Source: Ilyomonas sp965247435 (GTDB lineage Bacteria; Bacteroidota; Bacteroidia; Chitinophagales; Chitinophagaceae). Taken from it: a stretch of 64,000 bases of DNA. Position numbers and translations under genes: made by a program. The notes below the pieces were generated by a model. That model was not told the origin of the DNA, did no database searches, and saw nothing but the letters and a program-made list of their open reading frames with translations. Location: NCBI GenBank assembly GCA_965247435.1, contig OZ252019.1:1178001-1242000 (forward strand). Reading direction: 5' to 3'. Of the stretch, positions 44,696 to 54,130 are shown in pieces; within the stretch, counting starts at the first letter, position 1; each line of letters begins with the position of its first letter.

Positions 44696-45682
44696 TTACT
44701 CCACTTCAAATGCTGCTTTTCCCATCTGTGCTGTTGCTTTGGAAGCGGCCATAGCTTTTTGCGAACGTGCCTTGGATATATTAATCAGCAATACGCTTGC
44801 GAGTATAACACCAAGCCCGGTAATTTGCAGTAAGCTGATCTGCTCACCGGCAAAAAAGACGCCTAACAGCACTGCCACAACCGGGTTTACATACGCATAC
44901 GTGCTTACCTGTGTAGCCGGGCGAACCTCAAGCAACCACACATAAGCGCAGTAAGCAGCCAGGCTGCCCATAAAGATGAGATATACCAACGACCACCATG
45001 TTGAGACAGGAACGGCCTGCACCGAAAATGTTTTCCATTCATGGCTTATAAAAGAAGCCGGCAAAAAAATAATGCCTGCCCAAAGCATCTGCCAGGCAGA
45101 GTTGACAAAGGCAGAGCCTTTTGCATTGTATTTGGAGTATAAAGAGCCTGCAGTCCAGCAGATAGAACCCACCATAATAGCGGCAAAGCCTGTTAACTGG
45201 CTGCTATTATTGCCTTTTGCAAATGCGCCTGACACCTGCTTCCAAAACAGCAGGAACACCCCGGCAAAGCCCGCAATTAAACTGATGATGGTTTGCCGGC
45301 TGTGAAAATTCTCTTTCCACTTTGGTTTATCCAGCAGCACAAACCAAAGGGGCGCTGCAGAAATCAATACGGCAGCCCACGAACTCGGCACGGTCTGCTC
45401 TGCCCAGATAACGCCGCCGTTACCCATAAAAAGCAGCAGGAACCCAACAATAGCAGCCAGTATAATTTGTTTTGGCGCCCAAATTTTCTCACCGCTTACA
45501 AAGCAATACAGCAGGAGCAACAATCCGGCTGTTAAAAACCGGAAAGCGCCTAAGATAAAAGGCGGAAAACCATTCAATGCGCGTTGAATAAAAAAATAAG
45601 TAGAACCCCAAACCAGGTAAACAATTACAAATGCGATGATCACTAATAAGCGGGAAGCGCTAGTTGTTTGTGTAACATTCAT
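44696..45682 (-). CDS. EamA-family (DMT) transporter
   Basis: This 328-residue membrane protein has about ten helices in two EamA halves: YLVWGSTYFFIQRALNGFPP near the start, the second half with GFAAIMVGSICWTAGSLYSK. Members export amino acids or other metabolites. Four bases separate it from the Lrp-type gene upstream; an amino-acid exporter under Lrp control is the likely arrangement. Confidence 0.92.
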   Translation of the reverse strand: MNVTQTTSASRLLVIIAFVIVYLVWGSTYFFIQRALNGFPPFILGAFRFLTAGLLLLLYCFVSGEKIWAPKQIILAAIVGFLLLFMGNGGVIWAEQTVPSSWAAVLISAAPLWFVLLDKPKWKENFHSRQTIISLIAGFAGVFLLFWKQVSGAFAKGNNSSQLTGFAAIMVGSICWTAGSLYSKYNAKGSAFVNSAWQMLWAGIIFLPASFISHEWKTFSVQAVPVSTWWSLVYLIFMGSLAAYCAYVWLLEVRPATQVSTYAYVNPVVAVLLGVFFAGEQISLLQITGLGVILASVLLINISKARSQKAMAASKATAQMGKAAFEVE

Positions 45683-45686
45683 ACGA

Positions 45687-46157
45687 TCAATTTTCGGGTA
45701 TAACCAGGTGCGGTTGCTCTTTTACAGTTTCTAAAACGATAGTGGTGCGCGTAGAAAGGATGCCGGTGATTTTTTGCAGTTTGGTACGCATTAGCTGCAT
45801 AAGCGAAGCTGAATCTCTGGTGCGAACTTTTACGAGAAAGCAATCTTCGCCGGCCACATGATGCACTTCCTGCACTTCGGGTATGGCAGCCAGCGCGGCA
45901 GCGGTTTTGGTGCTGCACGCCATGCCTTCTTTCGATTTGATAAACATAAAGGCCAGCAGGCTTTGTCCAACGGCATTTGCATCTACTGCAGCATGATAAC
46001 TTTTTAAAATTCCTTTTTGCTCCAGTTTCTTCACTCTTTCGAGCACTGCGGAGGGCGCGAGTACTATTTCTTTTGCCAGGTCGGCATTGGAAATACGGGC
46101 ATTGTTTTGCATAAGGCGTAAAATAGCAAGATCTGTTTCGTCCAGCGTAAACGTCAT
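45687..46157 (-). CDS. Lrp/AsnC-family transcriptional regulator
   Basis: The 156-residue protein has the Lrp helix-turn-helix (DLAILRLMQNNARISNADLA, PSAVLERVKKLEQKGILK) and the RAM ligand domain (EVQEVHHVAGEDCFLVKVRT). It usually responds to amino acids. It forms an operon with the EamA transporter. Confidence 0.95.
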   Translation of the reverse strand: MTFTLDETDLAILRLMQNNARISNADLAKEIVLAPSAVLERVKKLEQKGILKSYHAAVDANAVGQSLLAFMFIKSKEGMACSTKTAAALAAIPEVQEVHHVAGEDCFLVKVRTRDSASLMQLMRTKLQKITGILSTRTTIVLETVKEQPHLVIPEN

Positions 46158-46521
46158 AAAGCAGAATATTATACGGCTAAATTAGTAATAAAAAGAATTT
46201 TAATTCTAAAAATTAAATTTTTAACCTCATCAGCATAAGCTGATTCGATTGATGCAGTAACCAGAAGCAAATTGTTTTGAATAAAGGATATAAGCGTATA
46301 AGTTCTTTAAGCTGGTTAAAAGATTTTCATAGAGCATCAGCTTTTCACGGTCAGGCCTGCCGGTAAAAAATTATAACTTGTTACCGGTATTTTGAACTTT
46401 ACGATAATGATTACATATAAATATTTAACAGAAAAGTTTTGCTTAAGTACCGGATTAATCTTTAATAACCAGCATTCTTAAATCCGGATCATTCATTTAT
46501 ATTTATCATCAACTTTTTACT
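46158..46521. other. Gap between divergent genes without a recognisable gene
   Basis: AT-rich; must hold the promoter of the Lrp/EamA operon and of the gene at 46522. No clear element found. Confidence 0.45.
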
Positions 46522-47631
46522 ATGAAAAACTCTTTTTTAATTTTTATACTCATGCTCCTGCAACTTTTTTGTTTTGGTCAGTACAACAGATCCAACAGAA
46601 AAGACAGTGCTAAAATTATAGATGCCGATTATAAGCAATATAGTTTAAATGTAACTGAGCCATACCAGGGAGCAGGCAAACTTCCGTTTAACAAAATCAG
46701 CTTTAACGATGTACGCTACGACACCAGTTTTATAGCGGTAAACTGGCAATCGAATATGGATTTATTGTTTCTGGAATCGTTGAATAAAAAGTACACTTTA
46801 GATAACGGTTTGGCTGCCAGTCTCACTAATTATTTCCATCAATATTATGCTGATAATTTTTCGGATAACGGGGCAGCGCTTGTATGTTATATAAAAAAAT
46901 TTGCTATTACGCTGAAAGATACGTTGCTGGATTTTTATAAGCCGAAAGAAGGTTTTAATGAAGAAAAAATTAATAACATACATGTAGAGATCGAAGGCTA
47001 TTATAAAACAGGCGATGCCTTGTATCCGGCATTCAGAATGGATACGGTATATGCTTACCGGTTTACAAAAATCAAAAGAGAATTTCCGCAGTTTATAAAG
47101 GAAATTATCGGTCCGCTGATCCGGAAAATAAATATTGCCGATACTGCCAAAATATTAAGCAGGAAACCTTATAATGAAGAACAGGTTGCAGAAAAATATC
47201 AAAGCCGGTTTAAACTGCCGATCCTTACGGCTGATTCTGTTAAGAAAGGTATTTATAAGAACTTTGATGAGTTCAGGAACAATGCACCTTCCATAACAAA
47301 CTTTACAATAAAGACAGACAGGATGAGGATAAATGCTTCAGCCATAAAAAGAATTGATGCCACTTCTTTGGTGATGGCTGCATTACAACGAAAAAGCACA
47401 ACTGTTTTTCTGTACGACACGAACGGAGAATTAATAAGCCCGGCAACCATCTTCGGTTTCTCGGATGGTTCAACTTCGTGGATAGAACATGGAGCCTTCT
47501 TTTACCCGTTGATAAGAGTTGCTAATGCGTTTGAGTTTTTATACATTTTTTATTATAACGATGGAAACGACCATACGCATTCAATGAAAGTTTTATTCCC
47601 GTTAAGCATGGAAAACGGAAGTCTTGATTAA
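46522..47631 (+). CDS. Hypothetical secreted protein
   Basis: The 369-residue protein has a signal peptide (MKNSFLIFILMLLQLFCFGQ). The rest is polar, with FNKISFNDVRYDTSFIAVNW, YCIKKFAITLKD-like and LIRVANAFEFLYIFYYND stretches. It does not match a family I know. No membrane anchor, so probably periplasmic or secreted. It is a single gene. Confidence 0.65.
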   Translation: MKNSFLIFILMLLQLFCFGQYNRSNRKDSAKIIDADYKQYSLNVTEPYQGAGKLPFNKISFNDVRYDTSFIAVNWQSNMDLLFLESLNKKYTLDNGLAASLTNYFHQYYADNFSDNGAALVCYIKKFAITLKDTLLDFYKPKEGFNEEKINNIHVEIEGYYKTGDALYPAFRMDTVYAYRFTKIKREFPQFIKEIIGPLIRKINIADTAKILSRKPYNEEQVAEKYQSRFKLPILTADSVKKGIYKNFDEFRNNAPSITNFTIKTDRMRINASAIKRIDATSLVMAALQRKSTTVFLYDTNGELISPATIFGFSDGSTSWIEHGAFFYPLIRVANAFEFLYIFYYNDGNDHTHSMKVLFPLSMENGSLD

Positions 47632-47853
47632 GCAGTTTCGATGCTTATAATAGTGTGCAGTTTGTTAACCCTGTATGTAACCGAACAGCCGTTTTTTTGC
47701 ATTCAAAGCTAAAGAGGCCGGTTGAAAATTAATGTAAAATAAAATGCGTTTACAGATGACTCATATCTTAAAAGGCAAGTACGACGCCATTCTTCAACGC
47801 TTTATCGTATTTGCGTTTGTCGAATTTGTACAGGTACGGCGAACGGTGCGGGC

Positions 47854-48546
47854 CTATTTTTCTTTGCTCCTCCGTTTTTTTATAATGCCCAGCGATAATA
47901 ATTTTTTTGGAAAATTTCGCCGGTCCAGTGTTTTGCCAAGAATAGTTTCATACAGGTCGTGAATTTCCGGTAGCGTGAATTTTGATGGCAACAAATTATA
48001 TCCTATCGGCTGGTGGTATAATTGCATCCGCAAAGTTTTCAACGCTTCTGTAATAATATTGTTGTGATCAAAAATAAGTTGGGGAACAGTATTAATATCA
48101 AACCAGGTGCATTCATCAGAAAAATAATCCGGTGCTGGCTGCACAAGCGAATATTCGGTAACCGCATAATACCCGATGGAAATTGTTCTTTTAAAAAGCC
48201 AGTGATCTTTAGTAATCTTCTTTTGCCAAATCTGGCTTAAATGCTCAATGTCTGCGGCAGTGCGTTGAGAGCGTTGTGGGTCGCCGAATGTATGAAACTG
48301 TTGCAGAAACAATTTAGCAAGGCCGGTTCGTTCGGTCAATACACGCTCCGCCGCTTCGCCAAGTGTTTCGTCCAGCCTGATAAAACCGCCCGGCAAACTC
48401 CACTTTTCCGACTCTTTCCATTTCAGCAGCAATACTTTTAACTGATGCCCGTGATAGCCAAAAATTACACAGTCTATAGATAAATGATGCACAAAATTTT
48501 TGTGTCCGTTCGTAATAAAATCCAGAATATGCCGATCGGTGATCAT
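47854..48546 (-). CDS. Nudix-domain transcriptional regulator (NrtR-like)
   Basis: The 230-residue protein has a Nudix fold (SIDCVIFGYHGHQLKVLLLK) with a box that reads GFIRLDETLGEAAERVLTER plus TGL. Compared with GX5EX7REUXEEXGU it lacks the first E after R and the second E of EE. This degenerate box, and a C-terminal winged-helix part (FTLPEIHDLYETILGKTLDR), fit NrtR/AraR-type regulators that bind but do not split nucleotide ligands. It is divergent from the GH3 gene 108 bases away and may control it. Confidence 0.88.
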   Translation of the reverse strand: MITDRHILDFITNGHKNFVHHLSIDCVIFGYHGHQLKVLLLKWKESEKWSLPGGFIRLDETLGEAAERVLTERTGLAKLFLQQFHTFGDPQRSQRTAADIEHLSQIWQKKITKDHWLFKRTISIGYYAVTEYSLVQPAPDYFSDECTWFDINTVPQLIFDHNNIITEALKTLRMQLYHQPIGYNLLPSKFTLPEIHDLYETILGKTLDRRNFPKKLLSLGIIKKRRSKEK

Positions 48547-48654
48547 AAGTTAAAAGTAAAAGTTAATCCGTATAAAAACAGGCGCTGTTAAAAATCACTT
48601 ATCTTCATTGCGTAGATTTTACGTAATATTATCTGTAACCTAAAAAATTTCTTC

Positions 48655-50580
48655 ATGCCTGCAAGAAAAATCTTTTTGTCTGTATGTGCTGCAACCGCTG
48701 CATGTATCCTTGTAACTGCTTTTCAACCGCCTCCGCAGAACCATTCCGCCGTTAAGCCTGTTGATGAAAAAGCGAGCAGTGGCCAGGCCTACCGCGACCT
48801 GAACAAGAATGGCAGGATGGATGTGTATGAAGATAGTAAACAGCCAACAGATGCAAGAATAAGCGACTTGCTTCGTCAGATGAACCCGGAAGAGAAAGCA
48901 GGCATGTTATTCATTAACGGAGCAAAGGTGAATGAAGACGGCAGTATAGACGATAAACCCGGCACAGGCATGTTTGCCTTTGTGCCCAATGGCGTTAAAA
49001 CCATTAAGGAAAAAAAGATGACGCACTTCAACCTGTGGTCGGTTCCATCGCCGGAGGCATTGGCCAAATGGTACAACGCAATGCAAAAATTTGAGCAGGA
49101 TTCCACACGCCTTGGCATCCCGCTTACCATTGCCAGCGACCCGAGAAACCACTTCAGCAACAACATTTTTGCCATGGCAGCTTACGGCTTTTCGCAATGG
49201 TGCGAGCCGCTGGGATTAGCCGCTATCGGCGACGAACAATTAACGGGGCAGTTTGCAGATATATCCCGGCAGGAGTACCTCGCCGTAGGCATCCGCGAAT
49301 CGTTGCACCCGCAGATAGATCTTGCCACCGAGCCGCGCTGGCCGCGCATCAGCGGTACTTTTGGCGAAGATGCGCAACTGACCGCTAAGATGGTGAAAGC
49401 GTATATACTCGGCTACCAGGGTGACAAATTAGGCGCTAACAGTGTGGCCACTATGACGAAACATTTTCCCGGCGGCGGCCCGCAAAAAGAAGGGCTTGAC
49501 CCGCATTTTCCTTTTCAGAAAGGGCAGGTGTATCCGGGCAACAATTTCAACTATCACCTTATTCCTTTTGAAGCTGCATTTGCTGCGCATACGGCCGCCA
49601 TCATGCCGTATTACGGGGTGCCTATGAACGAAGGCAATGAGCATGTAGGTTTTTCCTTTAATAAAGCCATCATCACCGACCTGCTGCGCAAACATTATAA
49701 GTATGATGGTATTGTGTGTACCGACTGGGGATTAATTACGGATGCCAACATGGGGAATGTGGTATGGCCGGCACGTGCCTGGGGTGTTGAAAAATTAACG
49801 GCCGAAGAACGGGTACAAAAAATTATTGATGCCGGTGTTGACCAGTTTGGTGGTGAGAGTGTGCCTGAGTTGGTAGTTAAATTAGTGAAAGAAGGCAAGG
49901 TTACGGAAGCAAGAATTGATGAGAGTGTAAGGCGGTTGCTGCGGCAAAAGTTTGAGCTGGGGTTGTTTGATAATCCATTTACCGATGAAAGCAAAGTAGC
50001 CGGCGTATTTGGCAATGCTTCTTTTAAAGCAGCAGCGGAAGCGTCTCAGCGCAGGGCAATGACATTGCTAAAGAATGATAACAAAACGTTGCCTTTGCAA
50101 CCCAATAAACTGAAGATTTATGTGAAGAATATTGATTCAACCGTAGCAGCACAATACGGTACGGTAGTAAATGATCCGAAGAAAGCAGACATCGCCATCC
50201 TTCGCCTCAATACGCCTTTCTATCCGGTAGAATCACCCATTCCTATGGCACGCATGTTTCACCACGGTGACCTTGATTTTAAAGGTCTTCAGAAAGACAG
50301 CATTTTGCAACTATTGGATGCGGTGCCCACCATTGTAGATATTTATATAGACCGTCCTGCGGTAATACCGGAGATTAGTGCAAAAGCAAAAGGCTTGCTG
50401 GCCGATTTTGGCGCCAGTGATGCGGCTGTATTAGATGTGATTTTTGGTAAAGCAAAACCGGGCGGTCATTTACCAATAGAATTGCCTTCGTCTATGGAGG
50501 CTGTGCGCAATCAGAAGGAAGATATGCCTTATGACAGCAAAGAGCCGTTGTATAAATTTGGTTTTGGGCTGAGTTATTAG
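48655..50580 (+). CDS. GH3-family beta-glucosidase-type hydrolase
   Basis: The 641-residue protein has a signal peptide (MPARKIFLSVCAATAACILV). The GH3 N-terminal barrel contains ATMTKHFPGGGPQ and the nucleophile D357 in YDGIVCTDWGLI. The C-terminal sandwich domain starts near residue 460 (ASQRRAMTLLKNDNKTLPLQ) and ends DSKEPLYKFGFGLSY. There is a short Lys/Asn-rich lead (SGQAYRDLNKNGRMDVYEDS) with a possible calcium loop. It likely releases glucose from beta-linked or other oligosaccharides in the periplasm. A terminator follows. Confidence 0.92.
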   Translation: MPARKIFLSVCAATAACILVTAFQPPPQNHSAVKPVDEKASSGQAYRDLNKNGRMDVYEDSKQPTDARISDLLRQMNPEEKAGMLFINGAKVNEDGSIDDKPGTGMFAFVPNGVKTIKEKKMTHFNLWSVPSPEALAKWYNAMQKFEQDSTRLGIPLTIASDPRNHFSNNIFAMAAYGFSQWCEPLGLAAIGDEQLTGQFADISRQEYLAVGIRESLHPQIDLATEPRWPRISGTFGEDAQLTAKMVKAYILGYQGDKLGANSVATMTKHFPGGGPQKEGLDPHFPFQKGQVYPGNNFNYHLIPFEAAFAAHTAAIMPYYGVPMNEGNEHVGFSFNKAIITDLLRKHYKYDGIVCTDWGLITDANMGNVVWPARAWGVEKLTAEERVQKIIDAGVDQFGGESVPELVVKLVKEGKVTEARIDESVRRLLRQKFELGLFDNPFTDESKVAGVFGNASFKAAAEASQRRAMTLLKNDNKTLPLQPNKLKIYVKNIDSTVAAQYGTVVNDPKKADIAILRLNTPFYPVESPIPMARMFHHGDLDFKGLQKDSILQLLDAVPTIVDIYIDRPAVIPEISAKAKGLLADFGASDAAVLDVIFGKAKPGGHLPIELPSSMEAVRNQKEDMPYDSKEPLYKFGFGLSY

Positions 50581-50620
50581 GGTGTATAAATTGGAAGTTG
50601 TACCAGTGCCACTTACAGTA

Positions 50621-50662
50621 AAACAAACGAGCCTTACTGAAAAGTAAGGCTCGTTTGTTTTT
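50621..50662. terminator. Strong bidirectional terminator
   Basis: A perfect 17-bp stem: AAACAAACGAGCCTTAC with its reverse complement around TGAAAA, flanked by A and T runs. It lies between the convergent GH3 gene and the S74 gene. Confidence 0.93.
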
Positions 50663-50674
50663 ATCAATTACTTT

Positions 50675-52762
50675 TCACCTCGCTACTATCATTTTCTTTG
50701 TAGCTATCGTTTTACCTTCAATTACTAAGGAATAACTGTAAGCGCCGGCGCCCAGCGTAGAAGCATCAATATTTACAGTTCCCGTACCGGTTTGCAAGGT
50801 TACCTGCTTTATAGTTTTGCCGGTCATGTCTGTTACTACCAGCGAGGCATTACCTGCCGGTACCTTGTAGCGGATGCTGGTCGTGTTGCTTAGCGGGTTT
50901 GGAACATTCTGCTCTAAAAAAGTGCCTGGTAAATTTACTTTATTCAAAATAGCGCTGCTGCCTGCTGCGGATGATGAATTTTCTTTGCTTTTCGAGAGGC
51001 TGAGCACCATCGTTTTAAGATCGTCAATCTGTTGCTGTTGTTTATCAATTGTTGCCTGTTGCTCCTGCATACCTTTTATTATGATCGGGATAAGCTCGGT
51101 GTAATTCAGTGATTTGAAATCTATGGTTTCAGATTTTGATGCGGCCTTTGGTTCGCCTTCGCCCGGCTTGCGCGGAAGTTTGGCTTCTGCCAAGCCTGTT
51201 TCGAATTTTGAATCTTTTACAAGATTGGGCAATACTTTTTCCACCTCCTGTGCAATTAAACCGTAATGGATGCCTTTGGGCAGGTTCATTAATTTATAAT
51301 TGCCATCATTCTTGAAATTATAGAATTTCGGATGCAACCGGCTGATGATATCCATCGCGCTGGTAACATCTTTTATATTTTCTTTCAGCTTTTGATCGGA
51401 GCTTGTGTAAACGCCTGTGGTAGAATATACATCTCCCACAAAATACCCGGCGTAGTACGCTGAATTATTTGCAGTAGTGGCATATACTCCATAATTGCCA
51501 TAGCCCTTAATACCAATACTGCTGTTGCCGCCTGAAGTGGACGCCTCTCCATAAACACCGGATAAATTTGTACTGAACCCGTAAACGCCATAACCGCTTG
51601 CGGAGGAAGCAAAGATACCCGCTCCGGTGCCGGCATTATAGCTGCTTACTGTTTCCACACCGCTTCCGGTGTTCGTTTTTGAAAAGGTAGCGCATTCATA
51701 TAAGCCCGATTTTGTAACATACAATGCCGCATTATCTCCCGGGTCCGTGATATTTATACCAGCTAAAGCGCCGGGGCTCACCGTTAAAGCATAGCCCGGT
51801 GTTGCGGTGCCGCCAATACCAACCGTGCCATCTTCCGCGGCGTAAACAGCCGGAACAGCACTTCCGCTGTGGCTGCCTATCCATGTAGTGCCGCCCCACT
51901 GGTTTAAATATAAAGGAGCACCTGCACCATTATTGCGTGCCTGTATATCATTGTAATCGAAAGCTATGTTGTAGCCTGTTTTTTTACCCAGCAGAAAGCT
52001 GTCTGTTGTTGAAAGAGATACACCATTTTCTACCGCTACAGTAAAGCGGGCATCCGGCGTACCGGTGCCAATACCAATATTACCGGTATTGGTAATGCGC
52101 ATTCTTTCTATATTATTGGTTTTAAATACCAGCCCTTTCGCATCGGTAGTTCCCAGGAAGGAAGTACTGCCCGGCAGTGTGCCTGCATTGCCGGTAAGCG
52201 ACCAAAAGTTATTGTTTGTATTTGCCCAGCTTGCCGCCCCGCTGCCATTGGTAGTAAGCACCTGACCGTTGGTTCCATCGGTTGCCGGCAGGGTATAGGC
52301 GCCTATTTTAAGCGTGCCGGTAAATGCGCCGGCGCCGGTGGTGGCATTAATGGAGAATACGGGAGCGGCAGCGCTGTTTCTGAATTCGTACTGCAGCGGA
52401 GCAGTGTTAAAGAACAAACCGTAATTGGGCGTAGTGGCATACTGAAACACATACTTATTTGCCGCTACGCGGTACCCGCCCTGGCCTCCGAATGTTAAGT
52501 GCCCCAGCGAATCTGTTTTAGCATAGTTGGTGGCAGAGCCAAAGCGCCAGGCGCCGCCTGCACCAAACACCCGTCCGCGCTCAATGGCATTGGTGCGAAA
52601 CACAAGATCGTTCGGGTCTTTGGTACCTAAATACTGCGTGGCTGAAGCAATGTTTACATTACCGGTAATATTCCACGACTGTGCGTAAGAAGCGGTACTT
52701 AAACAAGCGAAAAGTAGGGCAAACAGCAGGTGCTTTTTTCTGTGTTGATGATTTGATTGCAT
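50675..52762 (-). CDS. Surface protein with S74 chaperone domain and T9SS sorting domain
   Basis: The 695-residue protein has a signal peptide (near SYAQ) and many short repeats of the tail-fibre type (FLGTTDAKGLVFKTNNIERM). The S74 intramolecular chaperone follows (about 460-530: SSDQKLKENIKDVTSAMDII, HYGLIAQEVEKVLPNLVKDS). Then comes a Gln-rich coiled coil (QEQQATIDKQQQQIDDLKTM), and finally a T9SS sorting domain of about 75 residues (FLEQNVPNPLSNTTSIRYKV to AYSYSLVIEGKTIATKKMIV). It is likely a trimeric surface fibre. The two C-terminal processing signals in one protein are noted below. Confidence 0.88.
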   Translation of the reverse strand: MQSNHQHRKKHLLFALLFACLSTASYAQSWNITGNVNIASATQYLGTKDPNDLVFRTNAIERGRVFGAGGAWRFGSATNYAKTDSLGHLTFGGQGGYRVAANKYVFQYATTPNYGLFFNTAPLQYEFRNSAAAPVFSINATTGAGAFTGTLKIGAYTLPATDGTNGQVLTTNGSGAASWANTNNNFWSLTGNAGTLPGSTSFLGTTDAKGLVFKTNNIERMRITNTGNIGIGTGTPDARFTVAVENGVSLSTTDSFLLGKKTGYNIAFDYNDIQARNNGAGAPLYLNQWGGTTWIGSHSGSAVPAVYAAEDGTVGIGGTATPGYALTVSPGALAGINITDPGDNAALYVTKSGLYECATFSKTNTGSGVETVSSYNAGTGAGIFASSASGYGVYGFSTNLSGVYGEASTSGGNSSIGIKGYGNYGVYATTANNSAYYAGYFVGDVYSTTGVYTSSDQKLKENIKDVTSAMDIISRLHPKFYNFKNDGNYKLMNLPKGIHYGLIAQEVEKVLPNLVKDSKFETGLAEAKLPRKPGEGEPKAASKSETIDFKSLNYTELIPIIIKGMQEQQATIDKQQQQIDDLKTMVLSLSKSKENSSSAAGSSAILNKVNLPGTFLEQNVPNPLSNTTSIRYKVPAGNASLVVTDMTGKTIKQVTLQTGTGTVNIDASTLGAGAYSYSLVIEGKTIATKKMIVAR

Positions 52763-53212
52763 AAGGATGGTTTTAAATGGTTATAAAGAAGGAATACTTA
52801 TATATCAGGTAAAAAACAGCAGCTTTAAATCAGTACTAATACGCTACCTGTTCTATCCGTCGTAAAAAGGAAATACATGCAAACAACAGCGACATGCATA
52901 AACTATAAAACAACAATTCAGTAATCTTCCGTTGTAAAATTTCTGGTGCTTACGTTTTGGGAATAAGTGGAACAAGCCCTTGTTGGTTGCATAAAGCTAT
53001 TGTTTTTAAACCATGAGAAGAATTATGTTTGAAGCATAGGCAAGGAGAATGGATACGCCTGCAATTGATCGCACGAACAAGATGCAGCCGCAAACAACTA
53101 AGTTAATCCGCAACGGGATTTTAAAATTGGTAGCAACTGCAGGCAATATAATTTGGTATGAATTGTTATACAACCAAAAAAATTCAGCCAGTTTTACCAA
53201 AAATTATTTGCT
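52763..53212. other. Gap between divergent genes without a recognisable gene
   Basis: 450 AT-rich bases between the S74 gene and the enoyl-CoA hydratase. No open frame with family signature, repeat or RNA was seen. Confidence 0.5.
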
Positions 53213-53986
53213 ATGTACACCACATTATTAACCACTATCGAAGACGGAATTTTCATCATCACCATCAACCGTCCTGATAAACTGAATGCGCTTAACGGCC
53301 TCGTGCTGGAAGAACTAAACCAGGCGGTAGAAGAAATCTATACCAACAATAATGTTAAGTCGGCCATTATTACGGGGGCAGGCGGCAAGGCTTTTGTAGC
53401 CGGTGCAGACATATCGGAGTTTATGCAGAAAGATACCGCTGCGGGCGAAGCGCTGGCGCAATACGGACATGACTTGTTTAATAAAATCGAAAGAAGTACC
53501 AAACCCATTATCGCTGTTGTAAACGGCTTTGCACTTGGCGGTGGCTGCGAGCTGGCGCTGGCTTGTCATTTTATAGTCGCTTCCGGTAATGCAAAATTTG
53601 GGCAGCCGGAAATCAATCTGGGCATCATTCCCGGCTATGGCGGCACCCAGCGCCTTACCCAACTGGTTGGTAAAAACCGGGCTATGGAACTGGTAATGAC
53701 CGGCAGGATGATAGATGCGGCGGAAGCGTTGCAATTGGGTATTGTCAATCATATTTACCCGCCGGAAGCGCTACTGCCTGAAGCCAAGGAAATACTGCAG
53801 GGCATCAATGCTAAGTCGCCGCTTGCAGTGAGCAAAATTATTGCCTGCATTAATGCATTCGATCACACAGAGCGTGGCTACAAACTGGAGATTAAGAAAT
53901 TCGCAGAATGCTTTGGCACCGCCGATATGATAGAGGGCGCAACAGCTTTCCTCGAAAAAAGGAAACCCGTGTTTAAAGGAGAATAA
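53213..53986 (+). CDS. Enoyl-CoA hydratase/isomerase-family protein
   Basis: The 257-residue crotonase-fold enzyme has the oxyanion-hole stretches ITGAGGKAFVAGADISEF and NGFALGGGCELALACHF. Catalytic Glu candidates lie in GGGCELAL and FGQPEINLGIIPGYGGTQRL, as in 3-hydroxybutyryl-/enoyl-CoA hydratases. It likely hydrates short-chain enoyl-CoA in fatty-acid or amino-acid breakdown. No other beta-oxidation gene is nearby. Confidence 0.94.
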   Translation: MYTTLLTTIEDGIFIITINRPDKLNALNGLVLEELNQAVEEIYTNNNVKSAIITGAGGKAFVAGADISEFMQKDTAAGEALAQYGHDLFNKIERSTKPIIAVVNGFALGGGCELALACHFIVASGNAKFGQPEINLGIIPGYGGTQRLTQLVGKNRAMELVMTGRMIDAAEALQLGIVNHIYPPEALLPEAKEILQGINAKSPLAVSKIIACINAFDHTERGYKLEIKKFAECFGTADMIEGATAFLEKRKPVFKGE

Positions 53987-54130
53987 AACAGTAACTTTTT
54001 ATGGCATCTAATTACCTATAAGACTTAAAAAAATGTTTTAATCAAAAATCTGTTTTTTGCAAGGGTTCGTATATCACGCTTCGCCGGTATATATTTTGTT
54101 AACAAAAAGTTATCAAAACCTAACATTCCT

